Shown here: positions 24,686 through 35,391 of the stretch, one piece after another
Layout: each line of letters opens with the position of its first letter
Position numbering within the stretch: position 1 is the first letter of the stretch
Origin: Populus alba
Taxonomy: Eukaryota > Streptophyta > Magnoliopsida > Malpighiales > Salicaceae
Assembly (NCBI RefSeq): GCF_005239225.2
Contig: NC_133289.1
Span: 5,649,501-5,713,500, forward strand
Direction of reading: 5' to 3'
Length of the DNA stretch: 64,000 nucleotides
The notes under the pieces: model-generated
Database searches by the model: none
Seen by the model: only the letters and a program-made list of their open reading frames with translations
Told to the model about the DNA's origin: nothing
Translations under genes and position numbers: made by a program

Positions 24686-25903
24686 GGATTTTACATTGGG
24701 TTTAATAACTATAGTGCTAATAGTAATTTCTAAAATTAATTTTTTTTTTGTAAAACTAATGATAAATTATTAATTGATCAGCATTGGATAAAGTTGGGTA
24801 CTATGATTTAATTTTTAAGTTAGATTAGGTTATATTGAATAATAAGCTTGTAACTTGATCAATACCCATATTTTTTCGTTGAAAAAAATCACAATTAGAA
24901 CTTCTTCTATGTAATACAAAATTAAATTATATTGATATTTTTTATAATCTTAGATAGTTCAAAATTTATAGATCATGAATGATTATTATATGTATATATT
25001 TATGTTGTCAAAAAAATATTAGTAGTTCTTAATCTCTTTATATTTTATATAATGAAATTTATTGTTTGTTTTTAAAATATGAAACCAAACTCATTTTTTT
25101 AAAAGTTTTTATAACCAAAATTATTCTAAAAAAATTGAAAACTGTATTTGATTTAGTTAATTTTGAATCAATTTTTATAAATATTTCAGATAATTCGGCA
25201 CCAATACGGTTACCCAATGATTTTTCTTCACATTTGCTCGTGTAAAAGAGTTTTATTCAAAACCTATTTTATGAAAAAAAATAAAAATAAATTGGAAATG
25301 ACTGGAAACCTATACTGTCATGTATTGGTCATTCCTTGCCTTAATGAACAAATCAAATTACCTTGCACATCTTACAAATTTAGCTTTCTATATGGAACTT
25401 CATTGTTAATATTAACCCAATTTCTCTCTCTCTGTTGTTTTTTTTTTTAATTTTATCCTTCAACATTTATTTAATTTAAAATTTATCTTCATAAATCATT
25501 TTTAATTTTTTTTTTTATAAAACTATTACAATCAAACAAACATCCTAATATTTAGTTTTGCTTGATTTGTACTCGATTTTATGAATATCTATTTTTATTA
25601 TCATATAATTAAGTAAAAATTATTTAATCCAAATAAAAATAAATCATTTCTATCATAATTATTTGGATTTGATCATACTAGAGCTCTACATCACTGGATT
25701 AATGAATTAATATAGTAATCATCAAGGTTGGAGTCCTACTAAAAGTTATAGTTTAGGAATCGAATTGAGAAATGTGTAACAGATTGGGGACTAATATGAA
25801 GTTAGCCCAAAAAGAAGCCAGCAAATACGTTGTTCATTGCAGCAAAACAGAGTCCCTACTCCATATAATCACTGTCTCTGTTTTCGATTGACCGACACGC
25901 AAA

Positions 25904-27376
25904 ATGTCGTTCAAAAAGAAAAAATTCACACTTCCTCCCATCATCAAAGCCCTTGATAAACTTCCATCACCGCCACCACAACCACCGCTTCCTCCTCTTC
26001 CAAAACCACCACCAACAACCCACTTAGCCCCTCTCCCCACTCTCACTCTCACACCTACCTCTAACCACACAAACCTCCTCCACTTCCTCAACTCCCATCT
26101 CACAAAGATCCAACCTTTAACCCCTCAAAACCTCCTCCACTTCTTCAAAACCAAACTCCACCACCACCCACATTTCTCTCACTATGACTTTCATATTTTC
26201 AACTGGGTTTCTACTATAGACTCTTTTAGTCATGATCATCAAACTTTTGAATGGATGGCAAGGACTCTTGCTATCACAAACAGGTTAGTGGAACTTGCTT
26301 TGCTTCTTCAATTTATGTCATCAAATCCTTGTCCTTGTAGTGAAGGTATATTTTCTTGTCCAAGAATTGAGCCAATATTTCAGTTTTGTATTAATGCTTA
26401 CTGTAAAGCTAGGAAATTGGATGATGCTTTGTTAGCTTTTGAATGTATGAGGAAGTTGATTGATGGAAGGCCTAGTGTTGTTGTTTACAACATTTTGATT
26501 AATGGGTGTGTGAAGTGTGGAGAACATGATAGGGCTATTGGGGTTTATGATAGGATGTTGAAGGATAGAGTTAAGCCTGATGTGTTTACTTTTAATATAT
26601 TGATCAGTAGTTATTGTAGGAATTACATGTTCGAATTGGCTCTGGAATTGTTTAGAGAAATGAAAGAGAAAGGATGTAGTCCTAATGTGGTTAGTTTTAA
26701 TACTTTGATTAAAGGGTTTTTTAGGGAGAGGAAATTTGAGGAAGGGGTTAAGATGGTGTATGAGATGATTGATTTGGGGTGTGAGATATCGAGTGTGACT
26801 TTTGAGATTTTGGTTGATGGACTTTGCAAGGAGGGGCAGGCTTCGGAGGCATGTGGATTGTTGATTGATTTTACGAGGAAAGGAGTTTTGCCAAGGAAGT
26901 TTGATTCTTTTGGTCTTGTGGATATGCTTTGCAAGAAAAGAATGGCGAATAGAGCTTTGGAAGTGTTGAATGAGTTGTGGAGGAATGGAAATATTCCTAG
27001 CATGATTTCTTGTACCACTTTGATAGAAGGTTTGAGAAAGTCTGGTAGAAGAGAGGAAGCGTTTGGATTGATGGAAAGGATGTTGAAAGAGAATATTGTT
27101 CCTGATATTATGACTTTTAATTGCCTGCTTCATGATCTTTGCAATGAGGGAAGAACAGTTGATGGTAACAAATTGAGATTATTGGCTTCTAGAAAGGGTT
27201 TGGTTGTAGATGAGATGACATATGACATTTTGGTATCTGGGTGTACAAGAGAGGGTAAAAGAAAGGAAGGGGAAGCTTTGGTGGATGAGATGTTAGATAA
27301 GGAATTTATACCTGATCTTGCCACATATAATAGGTTCATAGATGGGCTTTCTAAAACAAGAAGTTCTGCACAATAG
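25904..27376 (+). CDS. P-class pentatricopeptide repeat (PPR) protein, intronless
   Basis: Predicted organellar RNA-binding protein of 490 residues in one uninterrupted exon, as is usual for plant PPR genes. The N-terminus (MSFKKKKFTLPPIIKAL) is followed by a proline-rich stretch (residues about 21-52), then about nine canonical 35-residue PPR motifs from about 157 to the end. Examples are SVVVYNILINGCVKCGEHD, DVFTFNILISSYC, NVVSFNTLIKGF, DIMTFNCLLHDLC and DLATYNRFIDGLS. There is no E, DYW or SMR domain, so it is a pure P-class protein. These usually stabilise, splice or translate a specific mitochondrial or plastid transcript. It resembles the Arabidopsis At2g36240 type as I recall it. The organelle is not clear from the N-terminus. 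The first in-frame ATG was used. Confidence 0.9.
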   Translation: MSFKKKKFTLPPIIKALDKLPSPPPQPPLPPLPKPPPTTHLAPLPTLTLTPTSNHTNLLHFLNSHLTKIQPLTPQNLLHFFKTKLHHHPHFSHYDFHIFNWVSTIDSFSHDHQTFEWMARTLAITNRLVELALLLQFMSSNPCPCSEGIFSCPRIEPIFQFCINAYCKARKLDDALLAFECMRKLIDGRPSVVVYNILINGCVKCGEHDRAIGVYDRMLKDRVKPDVFTFNILISSYCRNYMFELALELFREMKEKGCSPNVVSFNTLIKGFFRERKFEEGVKMVYEMIDLGCEISSVTFEILVDGLCKEGQASEACGLLIDFTRKGVLPRKFDSFGLVDMLCKKRMANRALEVLNELWRNGNIPSMISCTTLIEGLRKSGRREEAFGLMERMLKENIVPDIMTFNCLLHDLCNEGRTVDGNKLRLLASRKGLVVDEMTYDILVSGCTREGKRKEGEALVDEMLDKEFIPDLATYNRFIDGLSKTRSSAQ

Positions 27377-27551
27377 TGTATTAAATTTATTCATAGGTGA
27401 GAATATAGAGTTTGTACACTTTTATTTGGATGCCAACCAATTTATTTGATCTAGCTGGGGCTTCTCTTGATTTAGTAGAAATGCAGGAAATGTATCTGGT
27501 TGTCATAATTTTTATGGTTGGGTTTAGAGATAGAGACAACGGGGAAGGAGG

Positions 27552-27946
27552 TGGGGTGAGGAAATGGTGAATCCATTTACAGGCCCGGATTCCACTGCAT
27601 CTCATTTTTTCATTGCTGCTAAAAAGTTCCTTCTGGATGGAAAGCGTGTCACTTTTGGGAAGGTAAGTAGAGGAACAGACATTGTTTTGACTTATTGGCA
27701 TGTTGCTAGTGAGGGTATTATCTCACTCAAGGTGTCATCATGGATTGTGGGGGAAGTCCTGAGGGGGGAGACATGGAATATAAAACTACTTCAAAGATCT
27801 CAACTTATCCTGACTGGTCAGCTCACCTGGACACAAAGCCAGATGATATTTCTTGGGGGATGGAGGTTGTACATTATTTTGAATATTTTGGAATGAGCAG
27901 TACAGGAGGCTACAAGATATGGCTCTTTGAAAACTGTAAAGCTTAA
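27552..27946 (+). pseudogene. Cyclophilin-like (peptidyl-prolyl isomerase) C-terminal fragment, frameshifted
   Basis: About 190 bases after the PPR stop, an open frame reads NPFTGPDSTASHFFIAAKKF then LLDGKRVTFGKV. This matches the cyclophilin core pattern GP(N/D)..GSQFFI....LDGKHVVFGKV. It continues RGTDIV and ASEGIISLK. A frame change between about 27,731 and 27,740 is needed to reach MDCGGSPEGGDMEYKTTSK, which corresponds to the usual I.DCG end. This is followed by a further roughly 50-residue tail ending in a stop at 27,946. No N-terminal half was found upstream. The piece therefore looks like a truncated, frameshifted retro- or segmental copy of a plastid-type cyclophilin-like gene. A real gene with undetected exons is less likely, although GTAAGT after GGGAAG could be a donor. 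Confidence 0.55.
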
Positions 27947-30072
27947 AATTATATTTTTGTTTTGAGAAGGAAGATATTGCTAAAGATTGAGCTCATCACC
28001 GTGGAAGACTGCCTCAGATGTTTACAAATACGTCTACCTGTAAATAGAGCCTTGGAGATCTTGTTTTGCTTTCTATTAATGGCATAAAGGGTGCGTGTTA
28101 CCATCAAAATTCTGTAACAGTGTGCTATTTTAATAATGGCATTGTCAGATATAACTAACTCATTAATTCAGTTTGTTGATTTATGCAACACATTTTTGTT
28201 TCACTCAGCTGTTAACGTTTATACTTGCACATGCAATTGAGTTTTCTCGATTGTAAGATAAAATTATTTAGGACCCATATCGTCCAGGTGTGAAAGATGC
28301 TGCTTAACTGTGCCAAAATGCTGGTGTTAATGTACTTTTACTTGTTAAGTTTTGTATGCTAAAAACCTGTCTCTTGATAGATAAATTTTATCCAGTCATT
28401 ATTGCATAGCATTGCATTTCTCTTGTGGCTCTCCATTTTTTCCTTTTATTTTAAAAACTATGTTGGATTGATTCTTCAGCATGCTAAATGCTGGTTTTTT
28501 GTAACTCTGAACTCATCTTTATCCTGGTACAGATGATTGTTTTGGAAAAGCAAATTTTGTATCTGTGTGATCAATAACATTTAGTTTGTCCTTTTAATTT
28601 CTGACCATATATTTTTTATTCAAAATTGATTTCAGAATTTTTGTGTGCTCATTTGTACTCATGGTTTTGATTTCTTGCTCTGTATTGATTGCAATGCTTT
28701 CTATGCCCTGGTTTTTCCCCCTGTTGAAAGTTTTCAAGAGTAATGTCATTGTGACATTCAATGCTCGACTAATTTGTATTTCTCTTTTGGTTTTCCTCTA
28801 ATTGTCCTGTGTACACAAGGTTTGACTGTTATTCTTTTTCTTTTTTTTTAAGCTGTCTGAATTGTTACATGCTTCAACGAAAGTTTGCACTGCAATTTTT
28901 TTTTTGGATGAACTTTCTTGGAAATTTAGATTCTCTTTCAATGAAGTGTTTGATAAAATGCATCTGGATGTTTGGATACTGTATCTGATGCGTTTCTTTT
29001 AACTGGTTTCGAACCCTTAAAATGCACAGTTAATCTTTTATTATTTGGTAGGGAATTTCAAGTGGTTTTATCCTGACAAAACACTGATCATGGCTAGTAA
29101 TTTCAATTTCTTTTGTTTTCTAACAAAACAAATTTGAATTGATTTGGTTTGGTTTAAATTTTTGTTTAGCGGAATAATGCACTCCTAGTTTTGCTGTGTT
29201 TCTGCATCAATAGGTCTCAATACGATGATGATGATGATTATATTAATCTTTGCCACAAGGTACTTACTTTCTACCTTGCTGTTATTCTTTTTTTTTTCTT
29301 TCTTAAGAAAAAATAATTCAGGCAGATATTGTTCTTTCAATCCGTATCCAGCAGATATCCTGGCTGCCTCAAGTCCTGCTTTCCTTCACCGTGCCTAGTA
29401 GGTTATACATCCTTCTGGTTCAAGGGTTTCTGTTGGCAGATTTTGCTTTAGAAAACATCAATATCTATAAAGCCGCCAAATTTCTTGAGAGGCAAGCTAG
29501 GAAGACTTAGCTTGAACTAATTTTTGCTGTCAACTATTTATTTTGTCACACAAAGGTTGTAAAATTCTCTTACCGGGCATAACAGGTTTGCTGGTTGGTT
29601 TTATTGCATATGCATCTGAATTCAGTCAGCCTTATGATGCCTTGTACAAGGATTTCTAAGTGCTTGACTACTTTCAGTTTTTCTTCTATGATTAATCTGG
29701 TTAATTCTCTTGACTAGTTTCTATTTTTCTTCTATGCTTCCGATAAACTTAATTATTTATCCCTAGTCATGGTGCCAAGGTATCTTCAATCAACTGTTTT
29801 TATGCATAATCAAGTTACTCGAATCTCTTTCTCAGGAAAAAATGTCCGAGGAGTGAAAATTGAAAGGGAAAATATAGCCATCTTTATTTTATTATTTCAT
29901 ATCTGAACACACTGTTCAGTAACTAAAGTATCTGATGATAACCATATCTGGTCAATAGACCTTGATCTCTCTTAACAAACAAAACCTAGAAAGCCATAGA
30001 AACATATAGAATTAGGATAAAAAGAAAATATAAAATCAAACAAAAGCATGCTAAATAATTAATAAATTCCTC
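27947..30072. other. T-rich region between the cyclophilin fragment and the aspartic-protease-like gene
   Basis: The texture is intron-like, T-rich and moderately complex. Short exon-like snippets with acceptor-like borders occur on the plus strand near 29,212-29,260, 29,323-29,398 and 29,436-29,510 (the last reads LENINIYKAAKFLERQARKT then stop). None is recognisable, and they cannot be joined into a convincing gene. A long 3' UTR or decayed gene cannot be excluded. Confidence 0.3.
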
Positions 30073-31368
30073 CTAAGACTTAGAAGTGAAGTTGAAGTTG
30101 GCACAAGTTGTTTGTCTAAACAACAGGGAAGAGCTGAAGCCCAGTCTTGAAGCAGCAAGATCGAACTGTAGGAGATTGTCCTCCAATTGGTGGCCTCCAA
30201 TGACAATTGAAGTCCTAGGATTCACTCCTCCATCCACAAATCCAAGGCACAAAACATCATCTTTAACCTGCACCATTGAGTTTGCTCCAAAAATCCTCCA
30301 GTAAACATTCTTGCTTTGCAGGACAAGATCAATTTGAGGCACTGCTGGGCCAACGCGTGTGCTGACAATGTTTTTTGAGTTGAAACATGCTCCGAAAGGT
30401 GCTACAGATGCCACCCTAGGGACATTGGCTTTGGCTAGCTCTCTGACAAAAGAGTCAGTGACAGCATTGTAGATTGTTGTTTCCATCACCGTGTAAGCAT
30501 TTACTGTACTTATCTTGGTTCCACCATAGCCTTCTCTGTTAATGGACAGCAATGAAGCGTTTAATGGAACAACATTTTCATTGATCTTGATAGACTTGAC
30601 TCCGATGAAGTAATCAGTGGAAGGCTCTCCTTCAAAGTAACCAGATGCTGTGCTTACAGGGTTGAGAATTAATGGGGTGTAGATGAGGGACTGAGAAAGA
30701 TCATCAGCATGTGGAAGCAAAACATAAGGTCCATCTCCAAAGATAACAACACCTTTAGCATTTGAAGAGGTCAAGCAAATGGCAAACTTTCTAGGAAAGC
30801 TAAAAGCAGCAGAGAATTGAGAAGGAAGTGAGATCTTAGTCCTTCCAAGTCCAGCCATGCCCTTGACTCCCTTAGCAAGACCTTGTAGGATAAATGTTGG
30901 AGCACAACTGAAGAGGAAATTAGGGACTGAAACAACTCTGCCTGGATTTGATCCATCAGTAGATTGAATGGAAACAACATCCTGAGTAAGGTAATCAGAA
31001 GTGCCAGTGCGTGTCGCAGTGTTGTCAGGGGATAAAACACAGAATTTCTTGTCGACGGTGCATGTCTTGAGCCTATAGACTGCAAGGGAGCACTGAGCAG
31101 TGTTGCAACTTGGATTTTTCTTAGACGAGGAGACGTATCCTTGCTGACAATCAACCCAAAGATATTGACCACCAAGATCAAGAGTCACCTCTACAGGCAC
31201 TAGAGGGGTTCTTTGGTTAATCTGGGCAAGGTATTGGAGACTTGATGGATCTTTTGATACAGGAAGGACTAATGCTTTAGGCCTGAATGTTGTTTGTGCC
31301 ATAGAAGGGGGACTGAAAATAAGAAAAAGAGAGCAAAAGAGAAGAAGAAAATTATGAGTGAGAGCCAT
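30073..31368 (-). CDS. Basic 7S globulin / EDGP-like aspartic-protease-fold protein, probably non-catalytic
   Basis: Secreted protein of 431 residues in a single exon, of the plant EDGP, basic 7S globulin and xylanase-inhibitor group. Known members sit in the cell wall and bind or inhibit microbial glycoside hydrolases, not cut proteins. Residues 1-24 form a signal peptide (LLLFCSLFLIFSPPSMA, then QTTFRPKALVLPV). The first active-site loop reads VTLDLGGQYLWVDC, with DLG where proteases have DTG/DSG. The second (about residue 290) reads STVNAYTVMETTIY, with no DSG. Many cysteines, two N-glycosylation sequons (NAS and NFT) and the ending IVIGGHQLEDNLLQFDLA fit the family. Length is typical. The start is the first ATG after a TATA box and gives the signal peptide. 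There is no stop or frameshift. Confidence 0.92.
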   Translation of the reverse strand: MALTHNFLLLFCSLFLIFSPPSMAQTTFRPKALVLPVSKDPSSLQYLAQINQRTPLVPVEVTLDLGGQYLWVDCQQGYVSSSKKNPSCNTAQCSLAVYRLKTCTVDKKFCVLSPDNTATRTGTSDYLTQDVVSIQSTDGSNPGRVVSVPNFLFSCAPTFILQGLAKGVKGMAGLGRTKISLPSQFSAAFSFPRKFAICLTSSNAKGVVIFGDGPYVLLPHADDLSQSLIYTPLILNPVSTASGYFEGEPSTDYFIGVKSIKINENVVPLNASLLSINREGYGGTKISTVNAYTVMETTIYNAVTDSFVRELAKANVPRVASVAPFGACFNSKNIVSTRVGPAVPQIDLVLQSKNVYWRIFGANSMVQVKDDVLCLGFVDGGVNPRTSIVIGGHQLEDNLLQFDLAASRLGFSSSLLFRQTTCANFNFTSKS

Positions 31369-31433
31369 TGTTTATGCTAAAGATAATTGTTGGATAGAGT
31401 TGATGTGTGGAGAAGTACAGTGGGTTCCGATTC

Positions 31434-31441
31434 TATTTATA
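31434..31441 (-). promoter_or_regulatory. TATA box of the EDGP-like gene
   Basis: TATAAATA on the minus strand, 66 bases upstream of the ATG. This implies a short leader of about 35-40 bases. Confidence 0.75.
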
Positions 31442-31726
31442 GCTTATTGTTGGTGTAAATATATATTGGCTATGTCTATTGTCAAGAATGGCAACTTGAG
31501 GTCACACATGCCGGCTTACGGTGGCGTGTTGTATGATATTGACCCTTTGACCTTGTTCTCTATGCTTCTATATCTTTCCTTGTGCACAGATTTTATTCGA
31601 AATTAGGAAGTGATGGGTGTAGTAGCTCTTTATTTAATAAATTAAGGGATTTGGTGAAAAAAGAAGAAGAGAATTAATTTCTTGTTATTATAGACAGTAA
31701 AAGTTACTCTTGGAATTGGGTAGCTG

Positions 31727-31730
<4 letters not shown>

Positions 31731-31776
<46 letters not shown>
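31731..31776. repeat. (TA)23 microsatellite
   Basis: 23 uninterrupted TA units. Confidence 0.95.
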
Positions 31777-31777
<1 letters not shown>

Positions 31778-32453
31778 CATGACAAAATAAACTAAAACTG
31801 AAGGGTGATGTCTCAGGAGTACTATGAAATGTAATAATACAATTACAGTTTTGTTAATGCATGTCAATAAATATGAAAAGACTTTGTTAATGCTAACCAA
31901 AGATTAAATCAACAAATTATAAATTAAGATATTTGATCTCATGTCAAGTGTAACCCTTTATTTTATTTTATTTAATCAAATGACAATAATTTTTTGTAAA
32001 AATAGTAATGAGTTAACTAAAGGTGAAACAAAATAATTTGCTAATAGGATTCCTCCTTTTCTTATTAATTTTTTCCAACAAAAAATATCATTTTTTTTCT
32101 TATGTTCTTTATTTAATAAAAATAAAAAACAATATGAACAAATATAAAATAATGTGATGATTTTAAATAAAGCTAAGAAATATATTTCTCTAATTAAAAC
32201 TTTTTTTTTATCCTCTGTTCATGCACTTACTCCGCAAATGATTGTTTGATCAGGTAAATTGCCTTGAAGTGGAGACACTAAGAATTGGAAGATAATCGGC
32301 GCTATCGCAGGGTGGAATTGTTGGGATTCTACAGCTTGGCTGACCTTCACCGCCTACCTTACGCGTATTATCTCATGAAGACCCCCGCAGCTACGGTGGT
32401 GAATGACCGCCCGCATGTCTAGGCATGGCGGGAGGACATTTCCTCTAGGCCAG

Positions 32454-32575
32454 CTTTTAAGGCACCAAAACATCAAAGTGCACCAAGTACCTAGGAAAAG
32501 TGCTTGACATATATGAAGCTAAGCTGTCCAAACCTTCACCACTGCAGCTTCTTTGATGTTTTGGTGCCTTATAAG
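32454..32575. ncRNA. Candidate small-RNA hairpin (25 bp stem, 72-base loop)
   Basis: The arm at 32,454-32,478 (core AAGGCACCAAAACATCAAAG) pairs with 32,551-32,575 (core CTTTGATGTTTTGGTGCCTT). 24 of 25 positions are complementary, with a single internal mismatch. Some pairing with a bulge may extend into the loop (TGCA near each inner end). Stem length, near-perfect pairing and a GC-richer setting inside AT-rich DNA are what plant MIRNA precursors look like. I do not match it to a known miRNA family, and it could instead be a small inverted-repeat element. Either strand could be transcribed. Confidence 0.4.
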
Positions 32576-33943
32576 ATCGTAGCCAGTTTCCTTGAATCTT
32601 TCAGCAACGTACGATGTGATTGCTCGAGATTCTGGTGAAGACATCAAACATTGCCGTTAAGATATTTCTATAAAAAAAAACATTTTAAGAACATGAGTTG
32701 GATTGCATTTTCAAACGAGCCTGAAATATTGTTTACTTCTTTAAATTTCCACCAAAAGACATGTGTCAAAAAATCAAACAAGAGATATTTTGATTCAAAA
32801 AATAATTTTTTAATCTATTTTTATTTAAAAACATCTAAAAAATACTTTTAGAATATCAATAACTTAATTTCTTAACTAAAAAACCTTCAAACATGTCTAA
32901 GAACCCAAAATTAATTTGATAAAAATTTGTTCTCAATCCCAACCTATGTCTTTTGAGAAGAAAAATGCTAAAAAATAGTTTAATAAAACTTCTTTCATCA
33001 AATAGAATCCTTTAATACCAAAATCAATGTATTTTGTCATTAGAATATGACCAACCTACAACCTTTTCTTTTTTATATCATTTTTTAGCAACCCTTTTTC
33101 TCATATTTTAAATTCAAATATTGAAATTTGAACAAAATAAACTTTAAAATCAAAACATAAAATTCATCATGAAACAAGGACCAAAAATACAAGAATAAAA
33201 AAACTTGAGGGACTAAATACCTAAAAGCACGCCTGTTAAAGAAAAGAAAAGACAATTAAATATTTGTTTCATTGTAAAATTCATCTTCAAAGTTCTAATC
33301 GTTTTTAATTAATATGTTTGAATTATATTTTTTCAAATCAGGAATTAACTCAACATTATAAAATGATGAAAAAAAAAAGTTATTTGACTAAAAAAACATT
33401 AAAGAACATAAAGAAAAGAAGAAGAAGAAGAAAAGCATTGCGCGTTACGATTACAATGTGAATTGTCTCATACAATGTGAAATTGTCTCATACTCCACAG
33501 TACACAGTAAAACCAGCAATTCCTTTTAGTTTTAATTATTTTAATAGTATAAAAGAACGAGCTGGACTCATTTAGACTCGAGGCGAATTTGAGATTAGTG
33601 GTCCGGTCAAAATCCATGGCTTGATGTAATCACCGAAGTACATAGCAATAGAAAATTGTTAATACAAAAAGAATGTTTCCCTTATTTTCTACACCATGTT
33701 CAGGACTTCTTCTTCTTTTTTTAATAATGACAATTTTTTTTTATATTAACATTGATATTCGGTTAATTTGAATATATCCTGACTAATTTCACGGCCTTAA
33801 AATTATCAATCATGTAAGTTTCCAATGACCTTAAGATTTATGAGACTCAAACTTGTGATCTCTGAGAAGCAAATCTAGAACATGACCAATTAATTTATAC
33901 CCTTAAAATTTTAATAATGACAACATTTGATGGTTAAAGTCAC

Positions 33944-33965
33944 AAATAATAATAATAATAATAAT
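33944..33965. repeat. (AAT)n microsatellite
   Basis: About seven AAT/ATA units. Confidence 0.9.
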
Positions 33966-34225
33966 ATGGTAGAATAGTTGGCGGTAGCAAACCTAGAAAT
34001 TTTTTTTAACAAAGGCATTCAATATATTTTTTTTTTTATTATTACCTTTTATTCATAATAATAGATAAAAACAACATAAACCAAACATTTTAAATTTTAT
34101 ATCCAATACGTTAGTCTAACATCAATTTTATTCAATATATTACAATTGAATTCAAGACCCCTTTTTGTTTAAAAACATTTAATGCATTAACAACAAAACA
34201 CACAATCACATAATCTTATATCATC

Positions 34226-34360
34226 AAGGAGCTGTTTAGAATGTAGTTTTAAATAATATTTTTTTAAAATTTAAAATTTTTTTATATTTTAAAATCATTT
34301 TGATGTATTAATATTAAAAATAATTTTTAAAAACTAACTTGCTATTAAAAAAACAACCAT
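34226..34360. repeat. Dispersed AT-rich element, copy 3
   Basis: Begins 'ctgtttagaatgtagtttt' and continues with aataatatttttttaaaa, aaaatcattttgatgtatta and aaaaataatttttaaaaac. The order of phrases is the same as in the other copies. Confidence 0.45.
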
Positions 34361-34700
34361 ACTCTCAGTTATTAAATAGTATAATTGACCCCATCTTATA
34401 TTTCAGTGGGTTATGTGTGTGCGTGTGTGTAGAGAGAGAGGGGGACGGGACATATTTTTGTTTTTGGAAGCTTTCAATGGGATCAACTAACCCCGCTATG
34501 ATGAGATCAAAACAAGGCAGGGGCTTGTCAAAATATCAGCTTATGAAATCTTTATATCCACTGTAAGTGGAACTCTTCCCAAGTCCCTCCTCTTCAGTTT
34601 ACACGAGACAGGGGAGCAATTCTTGGGGAAACTACTTAGCAATCAATAGCTTGAAAATCACTCGTAAATCTAGAACTATGGTACAATCAGACAATTCATT

Positions 34701-35343
34701 CATCTCACTGTTTCCTTCTTAACCTTTGGCATACCAGTTTCCTCACTATCCTAAGATGTATTTTCTAACAAAAGATAATCCCCTTGAAGAATGGCTTTAA
34801 ATCTACTAATCACCATGTAAGAAGCACAAGAGAACGCGGTCTCAAGAAGAAAGAAAGGGCTTTGGAAGCATACTTTCCCATATGGCTGTGCTGTCCACTA
34901 AACAGAAAATTGATCCTATTCATCGCTTGTCATTCTGCCCTGAGCAGCAACTCTTATAAGTACCGATATCGGCTCTCGTGCTTTTTTCCAGGTTCTGTAA
35001 ACTAGTGTAGAGTTGAGAATCAAGTCCGGAAGACTGTCTTCTCCAACTTCCTTCTCGAAAAGAGATTTTGTCTCGTATTCTAGCTGTCCATTAACTATCG
35101 CTGCTTTTCTCAGATTTCCCATGTATTTAGCATAGAAAAAGTAAAAATATCCAAGCACATATTTTTCCTTTCTTTTCTACGTAACTTCTCTGCAACTTTT
35201 AAACCTGTCGCCCCAATGCCCAAGTCTAAAGCTACTTTCTAAGTTCTAAACCATAAGAAAATTTCACAAAGAAAAACAAAATGCCAGTATCTAATAGACT
35301 AATATAGTTAGATAGCCATTATATATAGTTAAATATGCTCTGT

Positions 35344-35391
<48 letters not shown>

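Larger units (their letters stand above)
21660..25880. other. AT-rich intergenic region, no gene supported
   Basis: No protein similarity was found. It contains a dispersed AT-rich element copy (22,195-22,365), short direct repeats (a phrase around tatagtaaactttgatat at 23,277 and 23,421; 'gcaaagcaacacctata' at about 23,530 and 23,594) and a duplicated 'taacgaagaggtta' flanking a TA run at 24,643-24,685. The phrase 'ggttaaaccgataacttgtcg' near 22,966 looks like an old retroelement fragment. Confidence 0.5.
31442..34700. other. Intergenic region with a hairpin and microsatellites
   Basis: No coding gene is supported. It holds (TA)23 at 31,731-31,776, a GC-richer island at about 32,240-32,640 containing a long hairpin, a roughly 20 bp tandem duplication (caatgtgaattgtctcata) near 33,452-33,491, an (AAT)n run at 33,944-33,965 and a copy of the dispersed AT-rich element (34,226-34,360). 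Confidence 0.5.

Noticed and set aside
26432..27339. Minus-strand open frames up to 233 codons under the PPR gene
   Set aside because: Antisense shadows. The sense strand carries a full-length PPR protein with regular repeats.
30771..31181. 136-codon minus-strand frame inside the EDGP-like gene
   Set aside because: Out-of-frame shadow on the same strand as the real gene, with no protein character.
34916..35158. 80-codon minus-strand frame downstream of bL36
   Set aside because: Unrecognised, no splice context, and in a region likely to be 3' UTR or intergenic.
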